Below, piece after piece: positions 30,167 to 40,625 of a stretch of 64,000 nt of DNA. The stretch spans positions 95,064,048 to 95,128,047 of the forward strand of contig OZ020599.1 of NCBI GenBank assembly GCA_963971535.1. Direction: 5' to 3'. The notes beneath the pieces are model-generated. The model was not told the origin of the DNA and ran no database searches. It saw nothing but the letters and a program-made list of their open reading frames with translations. Source of the stretch: Notolepis coatsorum (taxonomy: Eukaryota; Chordata; Actinopteri; Aulopiformes; Paralepididae). Both the position numbers and the translations under genes were made by a program. Numbering within the stretch: position 1 is the first letter of the stretch; every line of letters starts with the position of its first letter.

Positions 30167-31303
30167 CTCATTGGGCGCCACCCTCTTGCCCCATCTGTAC
30201 TACCTGGCGCCAGCGTTATTGACAAGCGATGTTTACAGACCCATCGTGTGTTCTGTATTATAGCTATGGAGACCATAGTATGGCTCATTTGACAGGCATT
30301 GTTCATAGTCCAAAGCACGAGACAGGATTCAGTGGCAGTGTATGATTGCGGCCTTATGCCCCAACCGGGACGAAGAGGATAAGTAAAGTAAGTAAGTTCA
30401 TAGTCCATCACTGACATCACTAAAAAGTAAATTTCGACATACTGTAGTTTGTGCACTATTACACCCTAAACATTGCCCCTTTCCAAAATAATCCAGTCTT
30501 TTTTCATAGATTGCGAGATATGGTGCGTTATATAATAATAATCTTCATTTATATAGCACCTTTCATACACGGAGTGCAACTCAAAAGTGCTTAACAGAGA
30601 CGTCTTCTTTAAACAAGTCAAGAAGAAAAAAACACTAAGACAAGAATACCATAAGGTCCATGAACTCAAAATAAATAATAAATGCATGCATGCATGCAAC
30701 ACAATATGCAATATGCCCAAATCGTTCTCCAAATCAAAGGTATATACCATGTACATAATTGTGTCTTCACAAAATCATCAAGGGGGGAGGGGGGTTCGTT
30801 TTAACTCAAAACTGTGATCGTCGCAAGTTTTAGGTCCGGTAAAATATGACACTGATCGGTAAAATAGACATATAATATACCTTACCTTAATAATACATTT
30901 TATTGGAGCCAGAAGGTACTCCTAAAAGAATAATCCCCAGGGATCCCATTGTGATTACTCATGTTATGTCTATACTCGTGTATACAGGAAATAGGCTTCA
31001 GGCGATAAAATCTCAGAGCGATCGCTCTGTCTCTGAGGAGGAGTCCTTGCAAAAAAAATCTGTCTCCACACCAAGCTATTCCAGTTAAAAATGTAGGCGA
31101 TACTGCCACCTGGCAGGATTCAATCGTCATTACAATTGTAACGTAGGCAGATGAGCCAGGGAGGCCCAGAGATCTCCGGCAGAGTGTATAGCACGGGGAT
31201 CAAAGAAAAAAGATCAAAGGATCAACACCCGAGAATTCTCGGGTTTTGGCACTCAACGGTTGGCGAGATAACCCGACTTATCTCGGGTATGGCGCCCAAT
31301 GAG
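30167..31303. mobile_element. piggyBac-like non-autonomous element, TTAA target
   Basis: TTAA|CTCATTGGGCGCCA on the left (TTAA 30163-30166) and TGGCGCCCAATGAG|TTAA on the right (TTAA 31304-31307). A perfect 14-bp inverted repeat flanked by TTAA fits piggyBac-type insertion. No transposase frame survives. The right end carries small stems (cccgagaattctcggg). A separate repeat with tcatttatatagcacctttc is nested at about 30530-30670. It ends 50 bp before exon 4. Confidence 0.82.
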
Positions 31304-31356
31304 TTAATTACGCACAGTGTTCTTATACAACCTCCTTTTTTCATAAACATTTTCAG

Positions 31357-33024
31357 AATAACAGCTATCAATCCATGACTGACCCATACCTGTCCAGCTA
31401 CTATGCCCCCTCGATTGGATTCCCCTACCCTCTCAGTGAGGCCCCGTGGTCCACAGGAGGTGACCCGCCCATCCCCTACCTTACGCCCTACGCCCCCCTC
31501 AGCAATGGCGACCACCACTTCATGCACGACACGGTGTTCGGTCAGCCCGGCGGGCTCGGCAGCAGCATCTACCCGCACAGGTTTAACTTTTTCCCCGAGA
31601 ACCCCGCCTTCTCTGCCTGGGGAACCAGCGGGTCTCAGGGCCAGCAGACTCAGAGCTCCGCCTATGGGGGAAGCTACAGCTACCCGCCCAGCTCTCTGGG
31701 AGGCACGCTGGTCCCCGACGGCCAGACGGGCTTCCACAGCGACACCCTGAGCAAGGCTCCCGGCATGAACAGCCTGGACCAGGGCATGCTGGGCCTAAAG
31801 CTAGGCGGGGACGTGGCGGGCAGCGGCTCGGCCGTGAAGAGCGTGGGCTCCGTGATCGGCGGTGGCAACGTGGCCACGACCGTCGCTACGGGCAACGGCG
31901 GGACGCCGATCGGAATGCCCCCTCCCAAGCCCACATCCTGGGCTGCCATCGCCAGCAAACCCGCCAAGCTGCAGCAGCTTAAGACCAAGGCGAAGCCCGG
32001 GATGCCCATGGCTGGGGGAGCCCTGCCTCCACCGCCCATCAAACACAACATGGACATTGGTACGTGGGACAACAAGGGCCCCATTACCAAGGTGGCCCCT
32101 CCTCTGCCCCCCCACCACCACCAGCAGCAGCAGCACCACCACCAGCAGCAGCACCAGCAGCAGCACCAGCAGCTCCACTCTCACGCTCACCTCCCCCACG
32201 GCCTCCCCCCTCCCCCCCAGCAGTCCCTTCAGTCGGCCCAGTCCCTGGTGCAGCAGATGACCATGCAGGGCCCTCCTCCCCAGTCGTACCAGAACCACAA
32301 CTCTGTCCCGCCACCCCAGACCCGCTGGGTCGCGCCGCGCAACCGGAACCCGGGCTACGGCGGCGGCGGCATGGACGGCGGCGGCTCCTCCTGCGGGGGG
32401 GGGGGCGTCGGAGGCGGCGGCGGCGCGGGCGCGCCTCCTGGGTCAGGCGTCGGGCTGGAGTCTCACCCCGTGCTGGAGAAGCTGCGCGCCGCCCACAGCT
32501 ACAACCCCAAGGAGTTCGACTGGAGCCTGAAGAACGGCCGCGTGTTCATCATCAAGAGCTACTCTGAGGACGACATCCACCGCTCCATCAAGTACTCCAT
32601 CTGGTGCAGCACGGAGCACGGCAACAAGCGGCTGGACTCGGCCTTCCGGGCCATGAACTCCAAAGGGCCCGTGTACCTGCTGTACAGCGTCAACGGCAGC
32701 GGGCACTTCTGCGGCGTGGCGGAGATGCGCTCGCCCGTGGACTACGGCACCAGCGCCGGCGTTTGGGCGCAGGACAAGTGGAAGGGCAAGTTCGACGTGG
32801 ACTGGCTGTTCGTCAAGGACGTGCCCAACAGCCAACTGCGGCACATCCGCTTGGAGAACAACGACAACAAGCCGGTCACCAACTCGCGCGACACCCAGGA
32901 GGTCCCGCTGGAGAAGGCCAAGCAGGTGCTCAAGATCATCGCCACCTACAAACACACCACCTCCATCTTCGACGACTTCACTCACTACGAGAAGAGGCAG
33001 GAGGAGGAGGAGGTGGTGAGAAAG
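31357..33024 (+). CDS. ythdf1: ythdf1 main exon: YTH-domain m6A reader
   Basis: YTHDF1 is a cytoplasmic reader that binds N6-methyladenosine in mRNA and affects its translation and decay. Acceptor cattttcag|AAT; donor AAAG|gtgatt; 556 codons, phase 0. The low-complexity N-terminal part holds [19 protein letters not shown], a [18 protein letters not shown] segment, a His/Gln-rich run (about 32110-32180) and a Gly-rich run (about 32355-32445) longer than in mammals. The YTH domain spans about residues 444-578. The aromatic cage tryptophans are W466 (IWCSTEHG), W520 and W525 (GVWAQDKW), matching human W411, W465 and W470. [12 protein letters not shown] and EEEEVVRK identify YTHDF1 rather than 2 or 3. 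With all exons the protein is about 629 residues (human 559). If unspliced at 33024 the frame would stop at 33138. Confidence 0.97.
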
Positions 33025-33154
33025 GTGATTATTTACTTTGACCCGAAACGCATAGAACAGACATATTATTTATCTTTTGAACAAATTGTATTGTATACTA
33101 CTTTCCTTAACGTGATTTTTTTTTCCCCAGAGAAATGAATTTAAATCGAATTTT

Positions 33155-33620
33155 GAATAGTTGATTTAGATTCAAATGTATTTCCGTTATACAGCGAAAG
33201 TACAGTACAAGAAAAAGAATGTTGGCGTCCAACCAGAGTGCAAATGTATCAGTAAAGTGCAACAGTAATATCCAATGTACCGGTGATTAAACTGGGTATA
33301 AAATGTGTAAATTAGGAGTATAGTGCTAATCAGATGTATGTACAGAGTTGTAGTATTAATATGTAGTAGTGAGTGATGCAGGTTTAAAGACACTATGTAC
33401 ACTAGTGATACAGGTATAAAGACACTATATATTGGCCAGCAGCGTAACTAGTAAGAGTAGGGAAGGTATATGTACAGATATAGATATAGTATCTACAGAT
33501 ATGTATGTTATATATATATATATATATATATATATGGTAAGAAGAAACGTATATATATAGTATACAGCATTATTGTACATGCTGTCATTACAGAGTTATA
33601 TAGGTTTATATTCCAACAGT
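33155..33620 (-). repeat. Interspersed repeat in ythdf1 intron 4
   Basis: Begins gattcaaatgtatttccgtt atacagc and shares accagagtgcaaatgta, tgatacaggtataaagacac and gtacagatatagatatagta with 4150-4446 and 34650-35046. A TA run is at 33511-33534. Confidence 0.65.
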
Positions 33621-33879
33621 TTTCTTTTCTTGATTATGTTTTTGATGGCTGTATAAAAAAAAAATCTTAGCGATAATTATTTCCTTCCCTGTCTGGCTAC
33701 CTCACACCCAAGAGTTAAAAATAGTTTACAAACTAGGCAGTTATTAGGTAGGCAGTGTTCCTGGCTCCAAAAAGCATTGTTAATTGATACGTTAAAATCA
33801 ATTAATTGCACGTGTCTCCCTGTGACATCACACAAAGGACAATAATTCTGAACAGCTTGTTTCGGCTGATTAATCTGAA

Positions 33880-34232
33880 GACTATTGATATCAGATATCT
33901 GCCCGATATGACTAAAATAGCTAGATCGGGTATCGGGGACTATTTTAAATATATATATTATATATATATTTCTTTATAATAAATAACAATTCAGTACATT
34001 TATATCTGTGTTCATTTGTTACATTTTGTTTCACTAAGTTAGGAAAGTAATGTTTTAAGTCAAGCCTGATGTTGCCTTGCACAAAAGAATGAGCCCAGTC
34101 TCTTCCACACAGTGAGGCATACAGTTTATTAATGGAACAATGGGTGTCTGATCGGTACTCGGTATCAGCCGATACCCAAAGCCCAGGTATCGGTATCGGG
34201 ACTGAAAATGTCAGATCGGTGCATCCCTACTT
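33880..34232. mobile_element. Degenerate hAT-type MITE (GGGATGCACCGAT end)
   Basis: The right end reads ...cagatcggtgcatcccta, the reverse complement of the common TAGGGATGCACCGATC terminus. gatacc/ggtatcggtatcggg blocks occur inside. The left end is decayed, so the start is approximate. Confidence 0.5.
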
Positions 34233-34545
34233 TAGACCCTGGTCAAACGGCAACAAGTACCTATCTCATCTTTTCCCCAGCGCATAAATAACATTTCAGA
34301 TACTAAGTTTTATACTAAAACCCATTTTCCATAACATGTCCCCATTTTCTTAAAGAATAAAGGATGACGATGTTTTTGTATATTTTTTTTTTGGTGCGTC
34401 TTTATTCATCTTTGAAATTACTGAAATGTCTGGTTTTACTGGTGGAAGATTTGGATATTTTCTTGTATTTTTGAGAGTTGATTTGTTAGATGTGTTTTTC
34501 GCTTTGTGATATTCTAATGGGGTTATGAATGTTTCTTCATGACAG

Positions 34546-34590
34546 AGCTATGAGCCCGCTCCAATACAGAACCGGTCCCGACTTGATCAG
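34546..34590 (+). CDS. ythdf1: ythdf1 15-codon cassette exon
   Basis: Acceptor cttcatgacag|AGC; donor CAG|gtaaag; 45 nt, phase 0 on both sides. It encodes SYEPAPIQNRSRLDQ. It can be included or skipped without changing the frame between ...VVRK (33024) and DRQNRSKQ (35138). Human YTHDF1 goes directly from VVRK to ERQSRNKQ, so this looks like an optional or fish-specific exon. Confidence 0.75.
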
Positions 34591-34649
34591 GTAAAGAACC
34601 CATACTCGAGTTAAGTTTGAGCTGTGTATTAAGACTGGTACAGCCTCAA

Positions 34650-35046
34650 CTATTAGATTAGATTAAATTCAAATGTGTTGTCATTATACAGCACAAGTAC
34701 AGTACGATGAAAAGAAGTTTGGCATCCAACCAAAGTGCAAATGTAACAGTAAAGTGCAATAGTAATATACAATGTACAGGTGATTAAGCTGGGTATAAGC
34801 TATATAAATTAGTACTACTGAGTAATGGTCCTAATCAGATGTACAGAGTTGTAGTATTAATATGTACAGTGATACTGGTATAAAGACACTGGCAGTAGGT
34901 CATACTGGCCAGCTACGTAACTTGTAATAGTAGGTAGGATATGTACAGATATAGATCTAGTATCTACATATAAAAAGGATTATATGCAGGTATGTACAGA
35001 CAGATGTGGATAGATATATCCAGATGTGGATAGATGGATACTCCCC
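34650..35046 (-). repeat. Interspersed repeat in ythdf1 intron 5
   Basis: Starts attagattagattaaattca then tgtcattatacagcacaagt, with the same internal order as 33155-33620. It stops about 90 bp before the last exon. Confidence 0.65.
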
Positions 35047-35137
35047 CCTAATGACATGCAATTCTAGTGTACGTTGATGATGTGATATTGTCGATCAGCA
35101 ATGTTTCTAATTTGTCTATATTCTGTTCCTTTTTCAG

Positions 35138-35164
35138 GATCGCCAGAATCGGAGTAAACAATAG
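35138..35164 (+). CDS. ythdf1: ythdf1 terminal coding exon
   Basis: Acceptor cctttttcag|GAT. Encodes DRQNRSKQ and TAG at 35162-35164, matching the ERQSRNKQ end of human YTHDF1. A possible poly(A) signal AATAAA is at 35259-35264; another is near 37684. The true 3' UTR end cannot be set from sequence. Confidence 0.88.
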   Translation, partial: DRQNRSKQ

Positions 35165-35258
35165 GAGACTGCTTCTTAATAAAGCTCTATCAACGGTTGT
35201 GCTTGGATGGACATAATGAAATTTAGATTTGAGGAAAAAAAGAAGATAAGAGGACATA

Positions 35259-35264
35259 AATAAA
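35259..35264 (+). terminator. Candidate ythdf1 poly(A) signal
   Basis: AATAAA 95 bp after the stop codon. YTHDF transcripts usually have long 3' UTRs, so use of a distal signal (about 37684-37689) is at least as likely. Confidence 0.35.
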
Positions 35265-35626
35265 TTGGAAACTAATATTTTTTTCTATTTAATTTTGGTG
35301 ACTTTGGCCCATGTCAAACTTTAAGCCACTTGCTCTCCTGGTTCCCAGTCTACAAGATGTGCGTGCAGGGATGAAGCCAGTTCCACCAATCAAATTGCTT
35401 CATTGTTTTAATTTTCTTTCTTCTGTATTTTTTTTTTTGAAAAAAAAAACAACTTTTTCGACCTTTTATTTGCTTTCCCCAAACTCACATTATTTAAAGG
35501 AACACGCCAACATTATGGGAAATGCCAGAGTCTGACAAGAAGATGGATACCAATTTCCTCTCTGCGTTCAGTTGAAAGCTATCCGGCTGCTCCTAGCTTA
35601 GCACAAATGAATAGAAGCGGACATTT

Positions 35627-35812
35627 ACATTTTACATTTAGTCATTTAGCTGACGCTTTTATCCAAAGCGACTTACAAGTTCTGTACGACAAGCCATCAG
35701 GAAGGGCACAACTCTATCAGCTGAGTAACAATGTACATCAAAGTGTTGAGTGCTACAGTGTAGGTTAGTTTATTAGGACAAGTGCATGACAGTACGGTTA
35801 GTTAGGGTTAGT
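35627..35812 (+). repeat. Interspersed repeat (tttagctgacgcttttatcc type)
   Basis: Contains atccaaagcgacttacaagt, gtacgacaagccatcaggaa and gtgcatgacagtacggttag. The same unit is at 46775-46985 on the minus strand and, in part, at 24240-24305. Confidence 0.75.
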
Positions 35813-35814
35813 CG

Positions 35815-36075
35815 AAGGGGGAGAGGGGGGAGGAGGAGGGGATGGCGGTGGAGAGAGGCTGGAGCTGGGGGCTCCTCTGGGTCTGGGTCCCAGAGGAGGG
35901 GCAGGAGCCCACGGCCAGGGGGGAGGGGGAGGAGGAGGGGAGGGCGGTGGAGAGAGGCTGGAGCTGGGGGCTCCTCTGGGTCTGGGTCCCAGAGGAGGGG
36001 CAGGAGCCCACGGCCAGGGGGGAGTCGAAGGGGGAGAGGGAGAGGGGGGAGGGGTAGGAGGAGGGGAGGGCGGTG
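35815..36075. repeat. G-rich tandem repeat, about 113-bp unit
   Basis: Two near-identical units plus a partial third, rich in GGGG and GAGGAGG. Each has a stem ctcctctgggtctgggtccc agaggag. Long open frames here on both strands (Pro/Arg/Gly-rich) are composition artefacts. Confidence 0.85.
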
Positions 36076-36437
36076 GAGTGGCCCGAAATCCTCCAGAAAT
36101 CCACCAGAAATCCTGGTGGCCTGGCCTCTGCACGTGGTGTTTGGGGCAAATTCCGCCCCCTCGGGCAGTCCCGAGTCCTCAGTTCTGGAAACCCAGCAGT
36201 GTTCATAGTTCATGTAAGACAGGACAGTACCGGTAGCCTAGCTTAAACTTCGGGAGGAGCGTTAGTTGGCCAACGCCTAGACTACCCATACTATCTACTT
36301 CCATTCGTCGTGCTGTGCTATGGTGCAGCTGGATGGCTTCCAACTGAACGCATGGAGAGGAAAGTGGTATCTCATCGTCTCGTCTCACTCTGGAGAAGAC
36401 GGCAGGAGACGTTCCCATAACGTCGCCACGTTCCTTC

Positions 36438-38136
36438 ATAAAATGAGTAACAGATTATCTGCACCCGTTTTTTTATTTTAATTTTTTTTTTTTTTTTATC
36501 TCTTGACAACATGCTGCTGACATTCAGTGACTGTTCACCTTGTGGTGTGTGCGTGTGTTGGAGAAATGTTAAGTGCTAGTATTGGTTATTAAGAGTGAAC
36601 ACTTTCTTGACAATAATGTCTGCTTATCTATATGTGGCCAGTTGTATTTTCAATAATCTGAAGGAGAAAAAACTTTGAATGAATGCCCTATTGCGCCACG
36701 TGGAGGGGTTTGTCTTGATGACTTGGTTTAGGATTTGTCTATGCTTCAAAAGTTTCTGTACGCATAGAATGGATCACATTTAACGGTTGTGACGCATAAT
36801 GGTTAGGAAATTATTTTGAATAATTGCATCACTTTGGCTTTTCACTGTTTTGGGAAAAAAAGATAAAGGTAAAAAGAAACTTACGGCTTTTTTTTTTTTT
36901 TCATTATTGAGCCTTAACATTTCTTTCCTGCAATAGTGTCAATGAAATTTTTAATATTTGCTATACTGTACCTCAAGTGTGTCAGTGAGAGATTCAGGGA
37001 AAAGATGTTGTCTAGAGATCACGTGCTCTCAAAAGATCCTCCCTCTCTTTTAGGATTTATTTTTTGGGATGCAAATGCAAACATACTGTTTTTTTTTTTT
37101 TTTTTTTTTTTTTTTAGGTTCTTATCTAAACGAGAGAGAAAAAAGATTACTTTGTTGTCTTGTTTTTCTTTATTTTAAAGCACACGGTAGCTGTTACTTT
37201 TTATGTGTTCCCCGCCATTCCAACAAGGATCTCTGTTTATGTAATAATAATAATAATTCTGGGGACAATGTAGCATGTACTGCTTTTTTTTAAATCAAGC
37301 CAGGCCTGTCACTCGTTTTCTTTTCTTTTTATTCCTTGTTCTTTCTTAACATAATTAAAACGTCAATATTTTCATCGCTATAACCCTTCCACTTCATCCT
37401 CAAGAAGATTTAAGCTTTAATGTACTGGCAACGCTAACTGAGAACGCCTCAAAAAATGTTTAACCTTAAAAAAAGATTAATGTTACTGATTTATTGTCAA
37501 GTGTATGAAAAACCCAGAGAATAGTCTATATGGTATCTGTGTGTGACTTTTTCTTTTTGGACCTGCTTGCTGTACTGTGTGTGTCTGTATGCGAGAGTGA
37601 AAGACAAAAAGAGGGAGTATGAGGATTATTGAGGAATCAAGATTTATATAATGGTATCGGAAATGATTCATGAGAATATAGGAAATAAAAAAGTTTAAGT
37701 CACCCCTGAATTAAATATGCATTGTATCAAAGGTCACTATCACATTCTTAGATTTCATCATGGTCATTATTAAAGGTATACTTATCTGTTGTTTGTTGGG
37801 GGTTTTATTTTTATTATTAGTTCGGCTAGAACACTTTATTATACAGAGTTGTTTTTTGTGTCGATAATTAAACCCTTGCACTGAAGAACCATATAAGTCC
37901 GTTTTGGACAGCCCATGTATTTGCAGTTGTGAAGTTATTCTAAACCACTTGAGTGTAAATGTGATGCATCACTAGAAACGACTCAACCTCGTCAGTCTTT
38001 AACTATGAATGAACACTTAAATAATACATTTTGAAAACATTGTTCCTCTGAAAACCTAAAGGTGCCGTAAGTATTTTCTGGTAAAAGAATATCTCTACAT
38101 TCCGAGTGTTTGGTCAGTAACTCATGCTTTGCAGTA
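36438..38136. other. ythdf1 downstream, possible distal 3' UTR
   Basis: AT-rich, with T-runs at about 36480-36497 and 37089-37115 and an AATAAA near 37684. No gene or RNA hairpin recognised. Confidence 0.4.
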
Positions 38137-38503
38137 AACAGTCATCACTGATATAGAGTGTTTGGTCAGTAACATGGGTCTCCCAGTCCCTCATGCTCTG
38201 CAGTAAACAAAATGTGTTTTCTGGAATCCAGTTCCTACTTTATTCAGGAGAAAACTCACTGCAAAAATTGTCTTGACAAAAATGAGAAATTAAAACAAGT
38301 TCTAAACAAATATGTGCTTGAAACCAGTGCATTAAGCAAATTTGGGTTGGCAAGATTACCTCGTGGAGAAGAAAAAAATAATATATAGTTCTCTCCTGAT
38401 TGGATGATGTGCGAATGGGATACCAGGAAAGGTATTTTCAGTTTACTGCAGAGGACTGGGAGACCATGTTACTGACCAAACACATGATCAGTGATGGCTG
38501 TCG
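38137..38503. mobile_element. MITE-like inverted repeat
   Basis: Left 38137-38208 (cagtcatcactgat ... gtgtttggtcagtaacatgg gtctcccagtcc) is mirrored by 38441-38503. A partial direct duplication of the left arm precedes it (about 38105-38137). Confidence 0.65.
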
Positions 38504-39454
38504 GAACACAACATAGCTACAACCCTTACACTACCACTAGCCTTAAATGGTTAGCACTTATTTAAACCAACAAAAAATCTTTAAAACAGACATGGTTCTT
38601 GATCTGAGGTACCCAATTCTGGAACCGCATGAACCTCATAATGTATTGACTCTGCTCTGTCATCGCTGGGCCCTGCAGTATGTATTTACATTCAGATCAA
38701 TACTAAACTGTCAAGCCTGGTTATCAACGAGAGCGCTGCCCTCCATGTGCCCAGAGAGCACCCTCTGCTTGTGTCCTAGTCAGAGCTACCGTGAAATTAG
38801 GCTTCTCGCCCACTAACTATAGTCCATGGCTGCTAGGACTGAGTTTAGAGACTGAAATTAATGCAATTGCTTGCTCATCTAGGGGCCCCAATTCCTGCTT
38901 ATAGTGCAGTGTGTGTCACCTGCAGATGGAATTCCAGTCCAGGGCGGATACAGCCAATAGACTTCGACATGTCCCTCTTGATCCATGCTCAACCAAGGGG
39001 AATGATATTGTAATAGGGCAGAAAAAAGGTGATGTGATAACAATGAACCTTAGTTATCAGCCACCTACCCTACTTGATATCGCTCCTTGGATCAGCCCAG
39101 TTATATGGGGACAGACAGGTAGCGCCCGGCAGGGGATGATGATGCCTCAGCCCCATGCAATTGGGTTATTTAAAAATATAACGTTTATCCGACAGCCTAG
39201 TTTCTAGTCTGTAGACACAACGCCTAAGGATGTGATGACAAACTCTTTTCCACCGTTATTTAATAATTTTTTTATTCAAACAAAATATTATATAAATATA
39301 TACAGTACAGCTTTTTATTGTTTTTTTTTACTTAGGCTGCAATAAAATGCCTTCAGGGACGATGCTGCTTTGTTCCCATCAACGCATGCAATTAGTTGAA
39401 CATGTTATAGTCATTACATTTCGCAAGACAGTTTGAGGATATGTCGCGTGAGAG
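38504..39454. other. Flank downstream of mir-124, no coding sequence
   Basis: Unlike its surroundings this stretch shows few repeats. It may hold part of the primary microRNA transcript or conserved non-coding sequence; that is inference from position. Confidence 0.35.
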
Positions 39455-39535
39455 ATTCCCCTCTTGGCATTCACCGCGTGCCTTAATTGTATTGCTATTA
39501 AATCAAGGTCCGCCGTGAACACGAGGAGAGGAACC
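39455..39535 (-). ncRNA. mir124: mir-124 precursor hairpin
   Basis: miR-124 is a deeply conserved neuronal microRNA that represses non-neuronal mRNAs. On the minus strand the 3p mature sequence TAAGGCACGCGGTGAATGCC lies at 39485-39466, an exact match to canonical miR-124. The 5p arm at 39523-39502 reads cgtgttcacggcggaccttg at, with G where the usual 5p has A (CACAGCGG). The loop atttaatagcaatacaat and flanking stem (ctcct / agagg) match known precursors. Its place between ythdf1 and slc17a9, and the orientation opposite to ythdf1, match human MIR124-3. Confidence 0.97.
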
Positions 39536-40400
39536 CTGATCCCTGCAGCTTGCGGGCCCAGCCTGGGACGGAATGATGGTGCCGGTCTTCTTTGCTATAT
39601 GAAAAAGTGCTCAAAATCACTGCAATATGCCTATGCATAATATGATTGGTTACTCAAGTATTTTTTAAATTGAAACTATGACCTGTCCTAGAGAATTAAG
39701 TAATTTAGCATAAAATTAGCTTTGATGAGAAGACAATTTCCCAGAGCTTTTCTAATGCCCGGAGAACTGGGACCATCATGCAGAAATGTCCCATTTGATG
39801 CAGGCCTAGTAGGCTACTACCGTCCAAAATAAATGCACATACAGTAGGATCAGGACCTTGGCAAAAAGAAAAGGGAGGGGGAAAAGAGACACAATTCGTT
39901 TGTCTTTCTATGCAATTGCATGATGCAAGTGAAGATCCTCTTTTGCGCAACAAATAACGCTATAATTCTCCAGTTTCTCGAATCCTGTATGAACAAGAGC
40001 AGCACGCACTGCTCTACGAAACAACATCTAATGCTAGTGTAAAGCTGCCCCTCTTCAAATGGTATATAAGCCCTAACTGCCCTTTGTTATAAAGATAATC
40101 CATACAGTCGAAACAATGCATTTCATGCAGGCATCAGTGTCTTTCCAGTCGACGGGAGGGAGGCAGGCCTGTCGTCCAGTCCGGTCGTGTGCCAAGAGAG
40201 AGAGCTGATTCAATCAAATTAAGCCTGTCGCTGCGTTTACGCCGTTTATTGTATGCATTGGCATCAAGTTTATCGCGCTTGATGACCAATGCTCCTCTAT
40301 TCTCCCGATAACAAGGTTTTCCCTGAAGCGATAGCAGCCTATCCAGATTTGCGTCTTGCATTTATGCTCCCATCTTCATAGACTGCATTGAGCGAATGCC
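39536..40400 (-). other. Probable primary mir-124 transcript region
   Basis: Between the hairpin and the upstream regulatory elements. No open frame of interest; the 40134-40361 frame has no recognised homology. Confidence 0.35.
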
Positions 40401-40405
40401 GCTGA

Positions 40406-40488
40406 CGTCACGAACCGGGTCAATTTTCCGCCATCAAACGCTCCCGGGAGCTTTTGATGGCGGTGGAAAATGTACCCGGTTCGTGACG
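40406..40488. promoter_or_regulatory. Perfect-centre palindrome with a CRE at its edge
   Basis: Left arm 40406-40445 and right arm 40446-40488 are complementary with a 3-nt gap and a few mismatches, centred on ctcccgggag. The sequence TGACGTCA (a full CREB/ATF site) is at 40403-40410. Both arms contain a CCGCCATC-type YY1-like core. It lies between the RE1 site and the mir-124 hairpin. It could be a promoter element or the relic of a palindromic MITE. Confidence 0.6.
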
Positions 40489-40604
40489 AAAATGGTCTTG
40501 GCTTATGTGGTGAACATTTAGTAGTAGTAATGTGAATCTGTTTGTCTGCACTGTTTCACACGCACCTATATATATCAGAGTGGGGGGAAAGCGTTTAGAA
40601 TACG

Positions 40605-40625
40605 TGCGCTGTCCGCGGTGCTGAA
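40605..40625 (-). promoter_or_regulatory. RE1/NRSE site for REST upstream of mir-124
   Basis: On the minus strand it reads TTCAGCACC GCG GACAGCGCA, matching 19 of 21 positions of the RE1 consensus as I know it, with both half-sites (TTCAGCACC, GGACAGCGC) and normal spacing. REST silences neuronal genes outside neurons, and REST control of miR-124 genes through nearby RE1 sites is established in mammals. It lies about 1.07 kb upstream of the hairpin. Confidence 0.88.

Larger units (their letters stand above)
35496..36437. mobile_element. MITE with long inverted arms and nested repeats
   Basis: Left aaaggaacacgccaacatta tgggaa is mirrored by ttcccataacgtcgccacgt tcctt at the right. The arms extend about 130-200 bp with gttcagttgaaagc / gcttccaactgaac. 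Nested inside are a copy of the tcatttagctgacgctttta repeat (35627-35812) and a G-rich tandem repeat (35815-36075). It lies in the probable 3' UTR or flank of ythdf1. Confidence 0.7.

Noticed and set aside
31403..33041. Long frames on both strands across ythdf1 exon 4
   Set aside because: Shadows of a GC-rich real exon; only the 31357-33024 frame matches YTHDF1.
33024..33138. ythdf1 ending by read-through into intron 4
   Set aside because: The donor AAAG|gtgatt and the later in-phase exon DRQNRSKQ match the family C-terminus; the read-through tail does not.
35773..36213. Proline- and glycine-rich frames on both strands, up to 146 residues
   Set aside because: Produced by the G-rich tandem repeat; all frames are open because of composition, and none resembles a protein family.
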